This document shows, in pieces, positions 9,453 through 17,679 of a stretch of 64,000 bases of DNA (position 1 is its first letter; each line of letters opens with the position of its first letter). A model generated the notes under the pieces. The model was not told where the DNA came from and ran no database searches. It saw only the letters and a list, made by a program, of their open reading frames with translations. Origin of the DNA: Pseudomonas guariconensis (GTDB lineage: Bacteria; Pseudomonadota; Gammaproteobacteria; Pseudomonadales; Pseudomonadaceae). The position numbers were made by a program, and so were the translations under genes. Location: the NCBI RefSeq assembly GCF_015680235.1, contig NZ_JADLJL010000026.1, positions 1 to 64,000 on the forward strand, read 5' to 3'.

Positions 9453-9494
9453 GCGCTTTTCAATCAAGTTTCATCAAAGTAGGGGTTGCGTCGC

Positions 9495-11000
<1,506 letters not shown>

Positions 11001-11015
11001 TTTGGGAGCGACGGC

Positions 11016-12227
11016 ATGACGGATCAATGGGATGCCGGTCGACTGGACAGTGACCTCGAGGGTGTCGGTTTCGACACCCTGGCGGTGCGCGCCGGTCAGC
11101 ACCGCACACCGGAAGCCGAGCACAGCGAAGCGCTGTTCCTGACTTCCAGCTATGTCTTCCGCACGGCCGCCGACGCGGCTGCGCGCTTTGCCGGCGAAAC
11201 GCCGGGCAATGTCTATTCGCGTTACACCAACCCGTCCGTGCGTGCCTTCGAGGAGCGCCTGGCGGCCATGGAAGGCGCCGAGCAGGCCGTGGGCACGTCC
11301 ACCGGCATGTCGGCGATCCTGGCCGTGGTCATGTCGCTGTGCAGTGCGGGTGACCATGTGCTGGTGTCGCAGAGCGTGTTCGGCTCGACCATCAGCCTGT
11401 TCGAGAAATACTTCAAGCGCTTCGGCGTGCAGGTCGACTACGTGCCGCTGGTCGACATCGGCGGTTGGGAAAAGGCCATCAAGGCCAACACCAAGCTGCT
11501 GATCGTCGAGTCGCCGTCCAACCCCCTGGCTGAGCTGGTGGACATCACCGCCCTGGCCGAAGTCGCCCACGCCCGTGGTGCGCTGCTGGTGGTGGACAAC
11601 TGCTTCAGCACGCCGGCCCTGCAACAACCGCTCAAGCTCGGTGCGGACATTGTGTTCCACTCGGCGACCAAGTTCATCGACGGCCAGGGCCGTTGCATGG
11701 GCGGCGTGGTGGCCGGGCGCAGCGAGCACATGAAGGAAGTGGTGGGCTTCCTGCGTACCGCCGGCCCGACCCTCAGCCCATTCAACGCCTGGATCTTCAC
11801 CAAGGGCCTGGAGACGCTCAAGCTGCGCATGCGTGCGCATTGCGAGAGCGCCCAGGCCCTGGCCGAATGGTTGGAGCAACAGGAGGGTGTGGAGAAGGTC
11901 CACTACGCCGGCCTGCCGAGCCACCCGCAACATGAGCTGGCCAAGCGCCAGATGAGCGGGTTCGGCGCGGTGGTGAGCTTCGAGGTCAAGGGCGGCAAAG
12001 AGGGCGCGTGGCGCTTCATCGATGCCACCCGGGTGATCTCCATCACCACCAACCTGGGTGACAGCAAGACCACCATCGCCCACCCGGCCACCACCTCCCA
12101 TGGGCGCCTGACGCCTCAGGAACGTGAGGCTGCGGGTATCCGCGACAGCCTGATCCGCGTCGCCGTCGGCCTGGAAGACGTGGCCGACCTGCAAGCCGAC
12201 CTGGCCCGCGGCTTGGCGGCGCTGTGA
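11016..12227 (+). CDS. metZ: O-succinylhomoserine sulfhydrylase MetZ
   Basis: A 403-residue PLP enzyme of the Cys/Met metabolism family that makes homocysteine directly from O-succinylhomoserine and sulfide, the main route to methionine in Pseudomonas. The PLP Lys is probably K219 in HSATKFIDGQGR. YSRYTNPSVRAFEERLAAMEG (phosphate-binding region) and SITTNLGDSKTTIAHPATTSH near the C-terminus are family hallmarks. Linkage to purF is standard in pseudomonads and supports MetZ over MetB or MetC. A TGGGAGCG ribosome site precedes the ATG. The stop overlaps the next gene by four bases (GTGA). Confidence 0.93.
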   Translation: MTDQWDAGRLDSDLEGVGFDTLAVRAGQHRTPEAEHSEALFLTSSYVFRTAADAAARFAGETPGNVYSRYTNPSVRAFEERLAAMEGAEQAVGTSTGMSAILAVVMSLCSAGDHVLVSQSVFGSTISLFEKYFKRFGVQVDYVPLVDIGGWEKAIKANTKLLIVESPSNPLAELVDITALAEVAHARGALLVVDNCFSTPALQQPLKLGADIVFHSATKFIDGQGRCMGGVVAGRSEHMKEVVGFLRTAGPTLSPFNAWIFTKGLETLKLRMRAHCESAQALAEWLEQQEGVEKVHYAGLPSHPQHELAKRQMSGFGAVVSFEVKGGKEGAWRFIDATRVISITTNLGDSKTTIAHPATTSHGRLTPQEREAAGIRDSLIRVAVGLEDVADLQADLARGLAAL

Positions 12228-12997
12228 TCGACTGGGCGGGCGGCGAGCCCGGCCATAACGGCCGGGTGGCCCTGGTGACCGGTGCCGCCCGCGGCATCGG
12301 CCTGGGCATCGCCGCTTGGCTGATCTGCGAAGGCTGGCAGGTGGTGCTGGGCGACCTGGATCGCAAACGCGGAGCCAAGGTCGCCAAGGCATTGGGCGAC
12401 AACGCCTGGTTCGTGGCCATGGATGTCGCCGACGAGGCCCAGGTCAGCGCGGCTGTTTCCGAGGTGCTGGGGCAGTTCGGGCGTCTGGATGCGCTGGTGT
12501 GCAACGCGGCCATCGCCAACCCGCACAACCAAACCCTCGAAAGCCTCTCCTTGGCCCAATGGAATCGCACCCTGGCAGTCAATCTCAGTGGGCCGATGCT
12601 GTTGGCCAAGCATTGTGCGCCGTACTTGCGTGCCCATGGCGGGGCCATCGTCAACCTCACGTCCACCCGTGCCCGGCAATCGGAGCCCGATACCGAGGCC
12701 TATGCGGCGAGCAAGGGCGGGCTGCTGGCCTTGACCCATGCGCTGGCCATGAGCCTGGGGCCGGAGATTCGCGTCAATGCCGTGAGCCCCGGCTGGATCG
12801 ATGCCCGCGACCCATCCGAGCGGCGCGCAGAGCCTTTGACCGACGCCGACCATGCCCAGCATCCGGCGGGCAGGGTAGGGACGGTGGAAGACGTCGCCGC
12901 GCTGGTGGCCTGGCTGTTGTCGCGTCAGGCAGGGTTCGTCACCGGGCAGGAATTCGTGGTCGATGGCGGGATGACCCGCAAGATGATCTACGCCTAA
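12224..12997 (+). CDS. Short-chain dehydrogenase/reductase (SDR)
   Basis: A 257-residue classical SDR. The nucleotide motif TGAARGIGLGIA is near residue 16, NAA near 92, and the catalytic pair is in AYAASKGG (about 163-170). A C-terminal VTGQEFVVDGGMTRKM segment is typical of these tetramers. The second acidic position of the fold reads GDLD, which favours NAD(H). It starts with a GTG overlapping the metZ stop, so it is probably translationally coupled to metZ, yet no SDR step is known in homocysteine synthesis. The substrate cannot be told from the sequence. A strong terminator follows at 13015. Confidence 0.88.
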   Translation: MIDWAGGEPGHNGRVALVTGAARGIGLGIAAWLICEGWQVVLGDLDRKRGAKVAKALGDNAWFVAMDVADEAQVSAAVSEVLGQFGRLDALVCNAAIANPHNQTLESLSLAQWNRTLAVNLSGPMLLAKHCAPYLRAHGGAIVNLTSTRARQSEPDTEAYAASKGGLLALTHALAMSLGPEIRVNAVSPGWIDARDPSERRAEPLTDADHAQHPAGRVGTVEDVAALVAWLLSRQAGFVTGQEFVVDGGMTRKMIYA

Positions 12998-13014
12998 GCG
13001 GCGGGTCTTGAGCT

Positions 13015-13049
13015 GCAACAGGGGACCGTCTGGTCCCTTGTTGCTTTGT
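13015..13049 (+). terminator. Intrinsic terminator after the SDR gene
   Basis: A long stem of about 13 pairs (GCAACAGGGGACC against GGTCCCTTGTTGC with one mismatch) around the loop GTCT, followed by TTTGT. It closes the purF-metZ-SDR transcription unit. Confidence 0.85.
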
Positions 13050-13062
13050 GCCCTGCAGGTCA

Positions 13063-13094
13063 GCCCAATCGCCGGCAAGCCGGCTCCCACAGGG
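13063..13094. repeat. Single REP element
   Basis: One copy of the REP with core ATCGCCGGCAAGCCGGCTCC and flank CACAGGG. It is the same subtype as at 8650 and 32703. Confidence 0.75.
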
Positions 13095-13118
13095 GGCAGC
13101 GCTAGCCGTTTGTTCTGC

Positions 13119-13153
13119 GCGATAGCGAAGCCCGGAAGGGCTGGGTGATCTCC
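13119..13153. repeat. Copy 2 of a second intergenic repeat
   Basis: GCGATAGCGAAGCCCGGAAG followed by GGCTGGGTGATCTCC. It matches 8713-8746 except for a few substitutions and one extra G, and it again lies about 25-30 bases downstream of a REP copy in the same relative orientation. Confidence 0.6.
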
Positions 13154-13289
13154 CGCCTGTCCTGCGCTGTTTTCCAAGACCCCGCTGTACCTTTAGGCGC
13201 TGGCTTGGCAGCCAACCAAGTACCCGAGCAAGGCATCACTTTTCCCATTACCGTTTTTGCCCTTTTTGAAAAAAAATTCAATGGGGCTA

Positions 13290-13318
13290 TTGACTTAGCT
13301 TCGGTACCTGCGTAAATT
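13290..13318 (+). promoter_or_regulatory. Sigma-70 promoter of the tRNA operon
   Basis: TTGACT (13290-13295) and TAAATT (13313-13318) are separated by exactly 17 bases. An A-tract lies just upstream and a GC-rich discriminator (CGCGGCC) follows. This arrangement is typical of strong stable-RNA promoters under stringent control. The first tRNA starts 41 bases after the -10 element. Confidence 0.8.
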
Positions 13319-13359
13319 TCGCGGCCTCAGCGAAGCAAACGCAACAAGCAACACTGCGA

Positions 13360-13435
13360 GGGTGATTAGCTCAGCCGGGAGAGCATCTGCCTTACAAGCA
13401 GAGGGTCGGCGGTTCGATCCCGTCATCACCCACCA
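13360..13435 (+). tRNA. tRNA-Val (anticodon UAC)
   Basis: A 76-base cloverleaf with encoded CCA. Acceptor GGGTGAT pairs with ATCACCC and the discriminator is A. The anticodon arm TCTGC-CTTACAA-GCAGA carries anticodon TAC. The T arm contains GGTTCGATCC. It is the first gene of the tRNA operon. Confidence 0.97.
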
Positions 13436-13513
13436 CTTCCTGAGATGTTCCTGACCCAGGAGCCTTCGAAAGAAGCTTCCTAATTGAGAGGAACCGGACG
13501 CAAGTCCATATGC

Positions 13514-13590
13514 GCAGCGGTAGTTCAGTCGGTTAGAATACCGGCCTGTCACGCCGGGGGTCGCGGGTTCGAGTCCCGTCCGCTGCGCCA
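13514..13590 (+). tRNA. tRNA-Asp (anticodon GUC), copy 1
   Basis: A 77-base tRNA with acceptor GCAGCGG/CCGCTGC, discriminator G and encoded CCA. The anticodon loop CTGTCAC carries GTC. It is identical to the two following copies. Confidence 0.97.
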
Positions 13591-13657
13591 CTTATTCTTC
13601 AGATGGGTGTTTTCACCGGTCTGGGGTCTGAAGGCCAAGAGCACTTCAGGCCGATCC

Positions 13658-13689
13658 CAGTTTCAATCAGGCGCAAGCCTGAACGATAC
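13658..13689. repeat. Duplicated pre-tRNA spacer, copy 1
   Basis: A 32-base segment (CAGTTTCAATCAGGCGCAAG then CCTGAACGATAC) directly before tRNA-Asp 2. It recurs with three changes directly before tRNA-Asp 3 at 13875-13906, so tRNA-Asp was amplified together with its 5' flank. Confidence 0.8.
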
Positions 13690-13766
13690 GCAGCGGTAGT
13701 TCAGTCGGTTAGAATACCGGCCTGTCACGCCGGGGGTCGCGGGTTCGAGTCCCGTCCGCTGCGCCA
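13690..13766 (+). tRNA. tRNA-Asp (anticodon GUC), copy 2
   Basis: 77 bases, identical to copies 1 and 3, with encoded CCA. Its flanks on both sides resemble those of copy 3. Confidence 0.97.
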
Positions 13767-13809
13767 TCTTCGCTTCGAGGCCCCTTGAACGCCTCGTAGC
13801 AACAAACGA

Positions 13810-13833
13810 AGCGATCAGCGAATCGCTTTTTTT
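13810..13833 (+). terminator. Hairpin with T-run between tRNA-Asp 2 and 3
   Basis: AGCGAT and ATCGCT flank a six-base loop and run into seven T residues. It looks like a working intrinsic terminator inside the tRNA operon. It may be leaky or attenuating, since tRNA-Asp 3 lies beyond it without an obvious promoter. Confidence 0.65.
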
Positions 13834-13874
13834 GTGCCTGCCTTACGAGCGAACGCTTCGCAAGGTCAGATCCT

Positions 13875-13906
13875 CAGTTTCAACCAGGCGCAAGCCTGGG
13901 CGATAC
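13875..13906. repeat. Duplicated pre-tRNA spacer, copy 2
   Basis: Near copy of 13658-13689, immediately before tRNA-Asp 3. Positions 13767-13800 and 13984-14017 are likewise near copies of each other after tRNA-Asp 2 and 3. Confidence 0.8.
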
Positions 13907-13983
13907 GCAGCGGTAGTTCAGTCGGTTAGAATACCGGCCTGTCACGCCGGGGGTCGCGGGTTCGAGTCCCGTCCGCTGCGCCA
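13907..13983 (+). tRNA. tRNA-Asp (anticodon GUC), copy 3
   Basis: 77 bases, identical to copies 1 and 2, last gene of the operon. A strong terminator follows at 14023. Confidence 0.97.
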
Positions 13984-14022
13984 TCTTCGCCTCGAGGTCC
14001 CTTGAACACCTCGAAGCCTACG

Positions 14023-14048
14023 AAAAGCGACCTTCGGGTCGCTTTTTC
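14023..14048 (+). terminator. Intrinsic terminator of the tRNA operon
   Basis: AAAAGCGACC and GGTCGCTTTTT pair around a TTCG tetraloop, the classic stable hairpin with T-run. Confidence 0.92.
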
Positions 14049-14171
14049 GTTTTCTGCGCCCAGGCCGGCAGGCGATGATGAATTTTGCTCGGTCTGGCCA
14101 GCGCCGCAGTTTCAGTGAGCGTTCTTGTGTTGCACAATACACACCGTTTGTCCTTTTCTCCGGAATCCAAG

Positions 14172-15011
14172 ATGTCCAGATCTTCCGTCTTCGGTGCGCT
14201 CGGGCTGGCCCTTGTGCTGGCGGGTGTGTCCGGTTGTTCGTCGAAAAAGCCTGCCATCTACGAGCACGAGAACTTCGATGACTCGGGCACTTTCTCGCGC
14301 AGCTTTGCGGTGAGCGAGGCGGGGTCCTGCGAGGCCGCCCGTCGTGCGTTGCTCAGCCAGGGCTATATCATCACCAGCAGCGGCCCCAACCAGATCGCGG
14401 GCAACAAGAGCTTCCAGCAGAACAGCGATAACCACCTGCAGATCAGCTTCAACGTCACCTGCGCACCGGACACCAACGACGAACAGCGTTCCACCATGTT
14501 CGCCAACGCCCTGCAGGACCGCTACGCCCTGAAGAAATCCAACACCTCGGCCAGCCTGGGAGTGGGTGTACTGGGCTCGGTGTCCATGCCCATCGGTTCG
14601 AGTGACGATTCGATGGTCAAGGTGGCCAGCGAGACGGTCACCGCGCCGCAGTTCTACGAGCGCTACTTCGCGTTGGTGGAAAGCTACCTGCCCAAGCCAA
14701 AGAAGGTGGAGAAAGCCGAGCCGAAAGTAGAGGCGCCCAAGCCGGAGCCTGAGCAACCGGCGCCTGCCCTGGGCTTGCCAGAGCAGGCACCCGCTACCCA
14801 ACCTGCTCCGGCACCCGTTGCCGCCGAAGCAGCGATGCCGGCGCCAATGGTCGAGACACCCCCCACTACCGCGCCTGCCAGCGAAGTGCAGGCCGCGCCG
14901 GTCGTGGATGACAGCCAAGGCTCCCAGCCCATCGCCCCGCCTGTCGAGCCGGCACCCATCGAGGTGCAGCAAGAGGCGCCTACGACCGAGGCGCCACCTG
15001 CGCCGTTGTGA
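14172..15011 (+). CDS. DUF2242-type outer-membrane lipoprotein
   Basis: A 279-residue protein with a lipoprotein signal peptide. A hydrophobic stretch (about 6-20) ends in the lipobox VSGC with Cys at about 21, followed by SSKK. The folded part (about 22-170) contains GSCEAARRALLSQGYIITSSGPNQIAG and matches what I know as DUF2242. The last 100 residues are a Pro/Ala/Glu-rich tail of KVEKAEPKVEAPKPEPE type, likely extended in the periplasm. The ATG at 14172 gives the proper signal peptide, whereas an in-frame upstream start (14085) would add residues before it. No operon partner. Function unknown. Confidence 0.75.
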   Translation: MSRSSVFGALGLALVLAGVSGCSSKKPAIYEHENFDDSGTFSRSFAVSEAGSCEAARRALLSQGYIITSSGPNQIAGNKSFQQNSDNHLQISFNVTCAPDTNDEQRSTMFANALQDRYALKKSNTSASLGVGVLGSVSMPIGSSDDSMVKVASETVTAPQFYERYFALVESYLPKPKKVEKAEPKVEAPKPEPEQPAPALGLPEQAPATQPAPAPVAAEAAMPAPMVETPPTTAPASEVQAAPVVDDSQGSQPIAPPVEPAPIEVQQEAPTTEAPPAPL

Positions 15012-15072
15012 ACCGTGGGGCAGGTCTGCTCTCATAGAACAACGCATAACTATTTGAGTTTGCAGGTCCTTC

Positions 15073-15117
15073 GTGGGAGCGGCGGTGCGGCGGTCCGACT
15101 TGTCCCGCGATTGGGCT
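15073..15117. repeat. REP element (TTGTCCCGCGAT subtype)
   Basis: A single, slightly expanded copy, GTGGGAGCGGCGGTGCGGCG followed by GTCCGACTTGTCCCGCGATT, between the DUF2242 gene and the microprotein. It resembles the copy at 3785. Confidence 0.65.
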
Positions 15118-15246
15118 GCGTGGCGGTCTTTAACTTCCCCGGCACCGGCTCCGTCTACCTCTTATCAGCGTGTCATGATGCGGTCATCCAATACGCTTAG
15201 CGTGGCGGCATGACTCGACCGATGAATGACTGAAGAGGACGCAGCG

Positions 15247-15333
15247 ATGGACGATTACCAGGAAGAACTGCTCGAATTCCAGGCCTATGAACTGGACCCG
15301 ATGGAGCCGGCAGACGACGCTACCGAGCTCTGA
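15247..15333 (+). CDS. 28-residue acidic microprotein
   Basis: ATG at 15247 preceded by a good GAAGAGGA ribosome site gives MDDYQEELLEFQAYELDPME followed by PADDATEL and a stop. It is very acidic (about 10 Asp/Glu) and aromatic-containing, and could form one short amphipathic helix. It is too small for routine gene finding. The Shine-Dalgarno spacing and lack of rare codons support translation. Its last 49 bases overlap the 3' end of the AraC gene on the other strand. I vaguely recognise similar short MDDYQ-type proteins in pseudomonads but cannot name a family. Function unknown. Confidence 0.55.
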   Translation: MDDYQEELLEFQAYELDPMEPADDATEL

Positions 15334-16370
15334 CCCTCCCGCCGCTGGTTGCGGCGAAACGCGCCGGGCGTAATGCCGGTCCAACGCTTGAACGCGCGCT
15401 GGAAAGCCTCTGCCGAGGCGAACCCTAACAGATAGGCAATTTCGCCGAAGGCCAGCTGCGTATCGCGGATATAGGTCTCGGCCAGGTCGCGGCGTGTGTC
15501 GTTGAGCAGGTTGCGAAAGCGCGTGCCTTCTTCGGCCAGCTTGCGCCGCAGCGTCCAGGTCGGCAGTTGCAGGTGACGCGCCACAGCTTCCAGGTCCGGT
15601 TCCTGGCCGCCATTGAGCAGCGGGCCCAGCAAGTGGGTGATGCGTTCACCCAGGCTGCGTACGCGCGTACGTTGGGCCAGTTCCGCTTCGCACAGCTGCA
15701 GCAGGTGGTGCCAGGTGCTGGGGCAATGCTGGGGGTTAGGAAGCTCCAGGGTCGCGCGGTCCAGGCGCAGCTGGTTATTGGCGGCTGCGAACTGTACCGG
15801 ATTCGCGCACAGGGGCTGGTACTGCGCAGCATAGCTGGGCGCCTCGAACTCGATGTCCATCCGCTCGGCCTGCACCGGCACGCCTGCCAGGTGGGACAAC
15901 TGTGCCAACCAGCCAGCCAGCAACGAATCGACCACGAAACGGTTGTAGTCGTTGTAAGGGCTGATCGAATAGAAGCGTAGCCAGGCGCCCTGGCGGTCCT
16001 CGAGAAAACTCGACTGGCCGCGGTAGTTCGCTGCATATAAGGGTTCGAAGCGCAGCAGCGTGCGGGCGGCCTCGCCGAGGGTCGGGGCCTGGGCCGCCGT
16101 GACGCCTGCCAGCCCCGCCTGGGCCAGGCGGCTTGCGCGGCCCATGCGCAGCCCCAATGCCGGCTCGCCGCACAGCTCGATGGCGGCATGGCCCAGGTGC
16201 ATGTAGCGCGGGATCGACAGGCGCGCCCCGGCTTCGGCCAGGCGAGGGGCGTCCAGGCCGTAGCGGCGCAGCAGGGGTGTCGGGTCGTACCCCAGGTGCT
16301 TCAGCGCCTCGCCCAAAGGCTGGACGAAGCCTACCGAAAGGTCACCCAGGCGCACGCGTGGCCGGGCCAT
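15285..16370 (-). CDS. AraC family transcriptional regulator with arabinose_bd-type N-terminal domain
   Basis: A 361-residue regulator. The N-terminal about 220 residues (QPLGEALKHLGYDPTPLLRRYGLD...) match the ligand domain of the OruR/ArgR-like AraC group. The C-terminal 100 residues carry two helix-turn-helix motifs, LEAVARHLQLPTWTLRRKLAEEG and FGEIAYLLGFASAEAFQRAFKRWTG, the second being the AraC signature. The start at 16370 is only three bases after the stop of the nitrilase-fold gene, so the two are probably co-transcribed. The ligand is unknown. The 3' end overlaps the microprotein gene convergently. Confidence 0.9.
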   Translation of the reverse strand: MARPRVRLGDLSVGFVQPLGEALKHLGYDPTPLLRRYGLDAPRLAEAGARLSIPRYMHLGHAAIELCGEPALGLRMGRASRLAQAGLAGVTAAQAPTLGEAARTLLRFEPLYAANYRGQSSFLEDRQGAWLRFYSISPYNDYNRFVVDSLLAGWLAQLSHLAGVPVQAERMDIEFEAPSYAAQYQPLCANPVQFAAANNQLRLDRATLELPNPQHCPSTWHHLLQLCEAELAQRTRVRSLGERITHLLGPLLNGGQEPDLEAVARHLQLPTWTLRRKLAEEGTRFRNLLNDTRRDLAETYIRDTQLAFGEIAYLLGFASAEAFQRAFKRWTGITPGAFRRNQRREGQSSVASSAGSIGSSS

Positions 16371-16373
16371 CGG

Positions 16374-17492
16374 TCACAGCCAGAGGTTCAGCAGGCGGGC
16401 ACCTTGGCTGGGGTTGCCGGCCAGGTGTTGGCCTGCCTGGTTGGCAAAGCCCTGGCCGTCGCTGCCTTGTTCCCAGAACTGGCCACGCAGGAACACGCTC
16501 AGGCTGGGCGTGCTGGCGTTGGCGGTCAGGGTCAGGCGCTGCCAGGCGGCCTGTTCATCGACCTCGCCGCGCTGCAGCGGCAGTGCGCTGGCGGCATCCT
16601 GGTGGCGATTGCCGCGCCAGGGCGCATTCCAGGTGTGCTTGCCGGTGAGAAACACCGGGTTGGCGACCAGTTCCACCGATTGGCGGGCCAGCTGTTGGTA
16701 GTTTTCCGGGTACCAGCTGTCGCTGCCCACCAGCACGCCCAGGCGCCCGGCCGGGGTCTGGATGACCTGCAACGGGTGCTGGCGGCCATCATGAATGTAG
16801 CGACGCACTTCGCTGTCGGGGTACTGCTGGCGCTGCGGTTGGCCGAGCACCGTGCCGTCGGCGCCGAACACCAGGCTGCTGTTGAACAGCGGGCCGCTGC
16901 CGGGATGCAGGATGCCGCGGTCGACGTACGGGGCGGGCAGGACGATGGAGCCCGCCACCAGCGTTACGCCGAATTCCTTGGCCAGCCCACCGAACAATTG
17001 CTGGTAGTCGCGGGCCATCTGCTCGGCCTTCATGCGCAGGTGAGCGTCGGCGCGGCGATCGTCGCCCGTGGCGGTGAGCATGGCCAGGCCGTAGCGCAGC
17101 GGGTTGCTCAGCTCCAGCCACTGCCAGGCTTCCCGGCGCTGGGTCACCTGGTACAGCTCGTTCTTTTCGCCGCGGGCCCACAGCCAGGTGCCGATGTGCT
17201 CGGGCAGCACCACCACGGTGCGCGGGCTCACCAGGCCCTGGGCGCGTGCCTGTTCCAGATAAGCCGACAGCTTGCGGTGCAAGCGCTGCAGGTTCTGGTA
17301 GTCACCTGGGTAGAGCAGGGGTTCGACACCGAGCAGGTTGCCCTGTTCGCCCGGCACGCCATGGTTGAGCGCCAGGTCGATGCGCAGGTCGGACAGGTAG
17401 TGGCCTTCCGGGCGCTGCAAGGTCCAGAAACCGTAGCCGCAGAGGGCGGCGATCATTACCAGCGCCAGGGCGCTTGCCAGGAGTTTTCGCAT
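16374..17492 (-). CDS. Membrane-anchored nitrilase-superfamily protein lacking catalytic Cys and Lys
   Basis: A 372-residue protein with one N-terminal membrane anchor (about 4-22) and a carbon-nitrogen hydrolase domain facing the periplasm. The family triad is Glu-Lys-Cys. Glu is present (E98 in VVVLPEHIG). The catalytic Lys region reads GTVLGQPQRQQYPDSE with no Lys. The usual GVxICYDxxFPE elbow reads GVLVGSDSWYPE (252-263), with Gly256 where the nucleophile should be. It therefore cannot hydrolyse amides by the usual mechanism. It may be a binding or sensing protein, or work by other chemistry. It precedes and probably shares a transcript with the AraC regulator. Confidence 0.75.
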   Translation of the reverse strand: MRKLLASALALVMIAALCGYGFWTLQRPEGHYLSDLRIDLALNHGVPGEQGNLLGVEPLLYPGDYQNLQRLHRKLSAYLEQARAQGLVSPRTVVVLPEHIGTWLWARGEKNELYQVTQRREAWQWLELSNPLRYGLAMLTATGDDRRADAHLRMKAEQMARDYQQLFGGLAKEFGVTLVAGSIVLPAPYVDRGILHPGSGPLFNSSLVFGADGTVLGQPQRQQYPDSEVRRYIHDGRQHPLQVIQTPAGRLGVLVGSDSWYPENYQQLARQSVELVANPVFLTGKHTWNAPWRGNRHQDAASALPLQRGEVDEQAAWQRLTLTANASTPSLSVFLRGQFWEQGSDGQGFANQAGQHLAGNPSQGARLLNLWL

Positions 17493-17590
17493 GAGGCGGC
17501 CAGGTCAGCTTCCTGAATCGAGGGTGTCCTAGGGTAGACCTGCTGTACAGCAGGATCAACAACTTGTCACTTTCGATCATTGAGCGCGCT

Positions 17591-17604
17591 CAAACGCCTG
17601 TTTA
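17591..17604. promoter_or_regulatory. Candidate PsrA operator upstream of fadH
   Basis: CAAACGCCTGTTTA fits the known PsrA consensus (G/C)AAAC-N2-4-GTTT(G/C) in all but the last base. PsrA is the TetR-type fatty-acid-responsive regulator of pseudomonads that controls beta-oxidation genes. The site lies 76 bases before the fadH start and also faces the divergent nitrilase-fold gene. Confidence 0.5.
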
Positions 17605-17679
17605 ATGTCAGGGCCAGACAAACGACGGGGCCTGCGAGGCGCCCGCATACCGTGATCACGCCTGATAGGGAGTTCACCC

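Larger units (their letters stand above)
12998..13359. other. Intergenic region between the SDR gene and the tRNA operon
   Basis: This 362-base gap has no credible gene. It contains in order an intrinsic terminator (13015-13049), one REP copy (13063-13094), a copy of a second intergenic repeat (13119-13153), a poly-A stretch at about 13268-13276 that may act as an upstream promoter element, and the tRNA promoter at 13290-13318. Confidence 0.7.
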
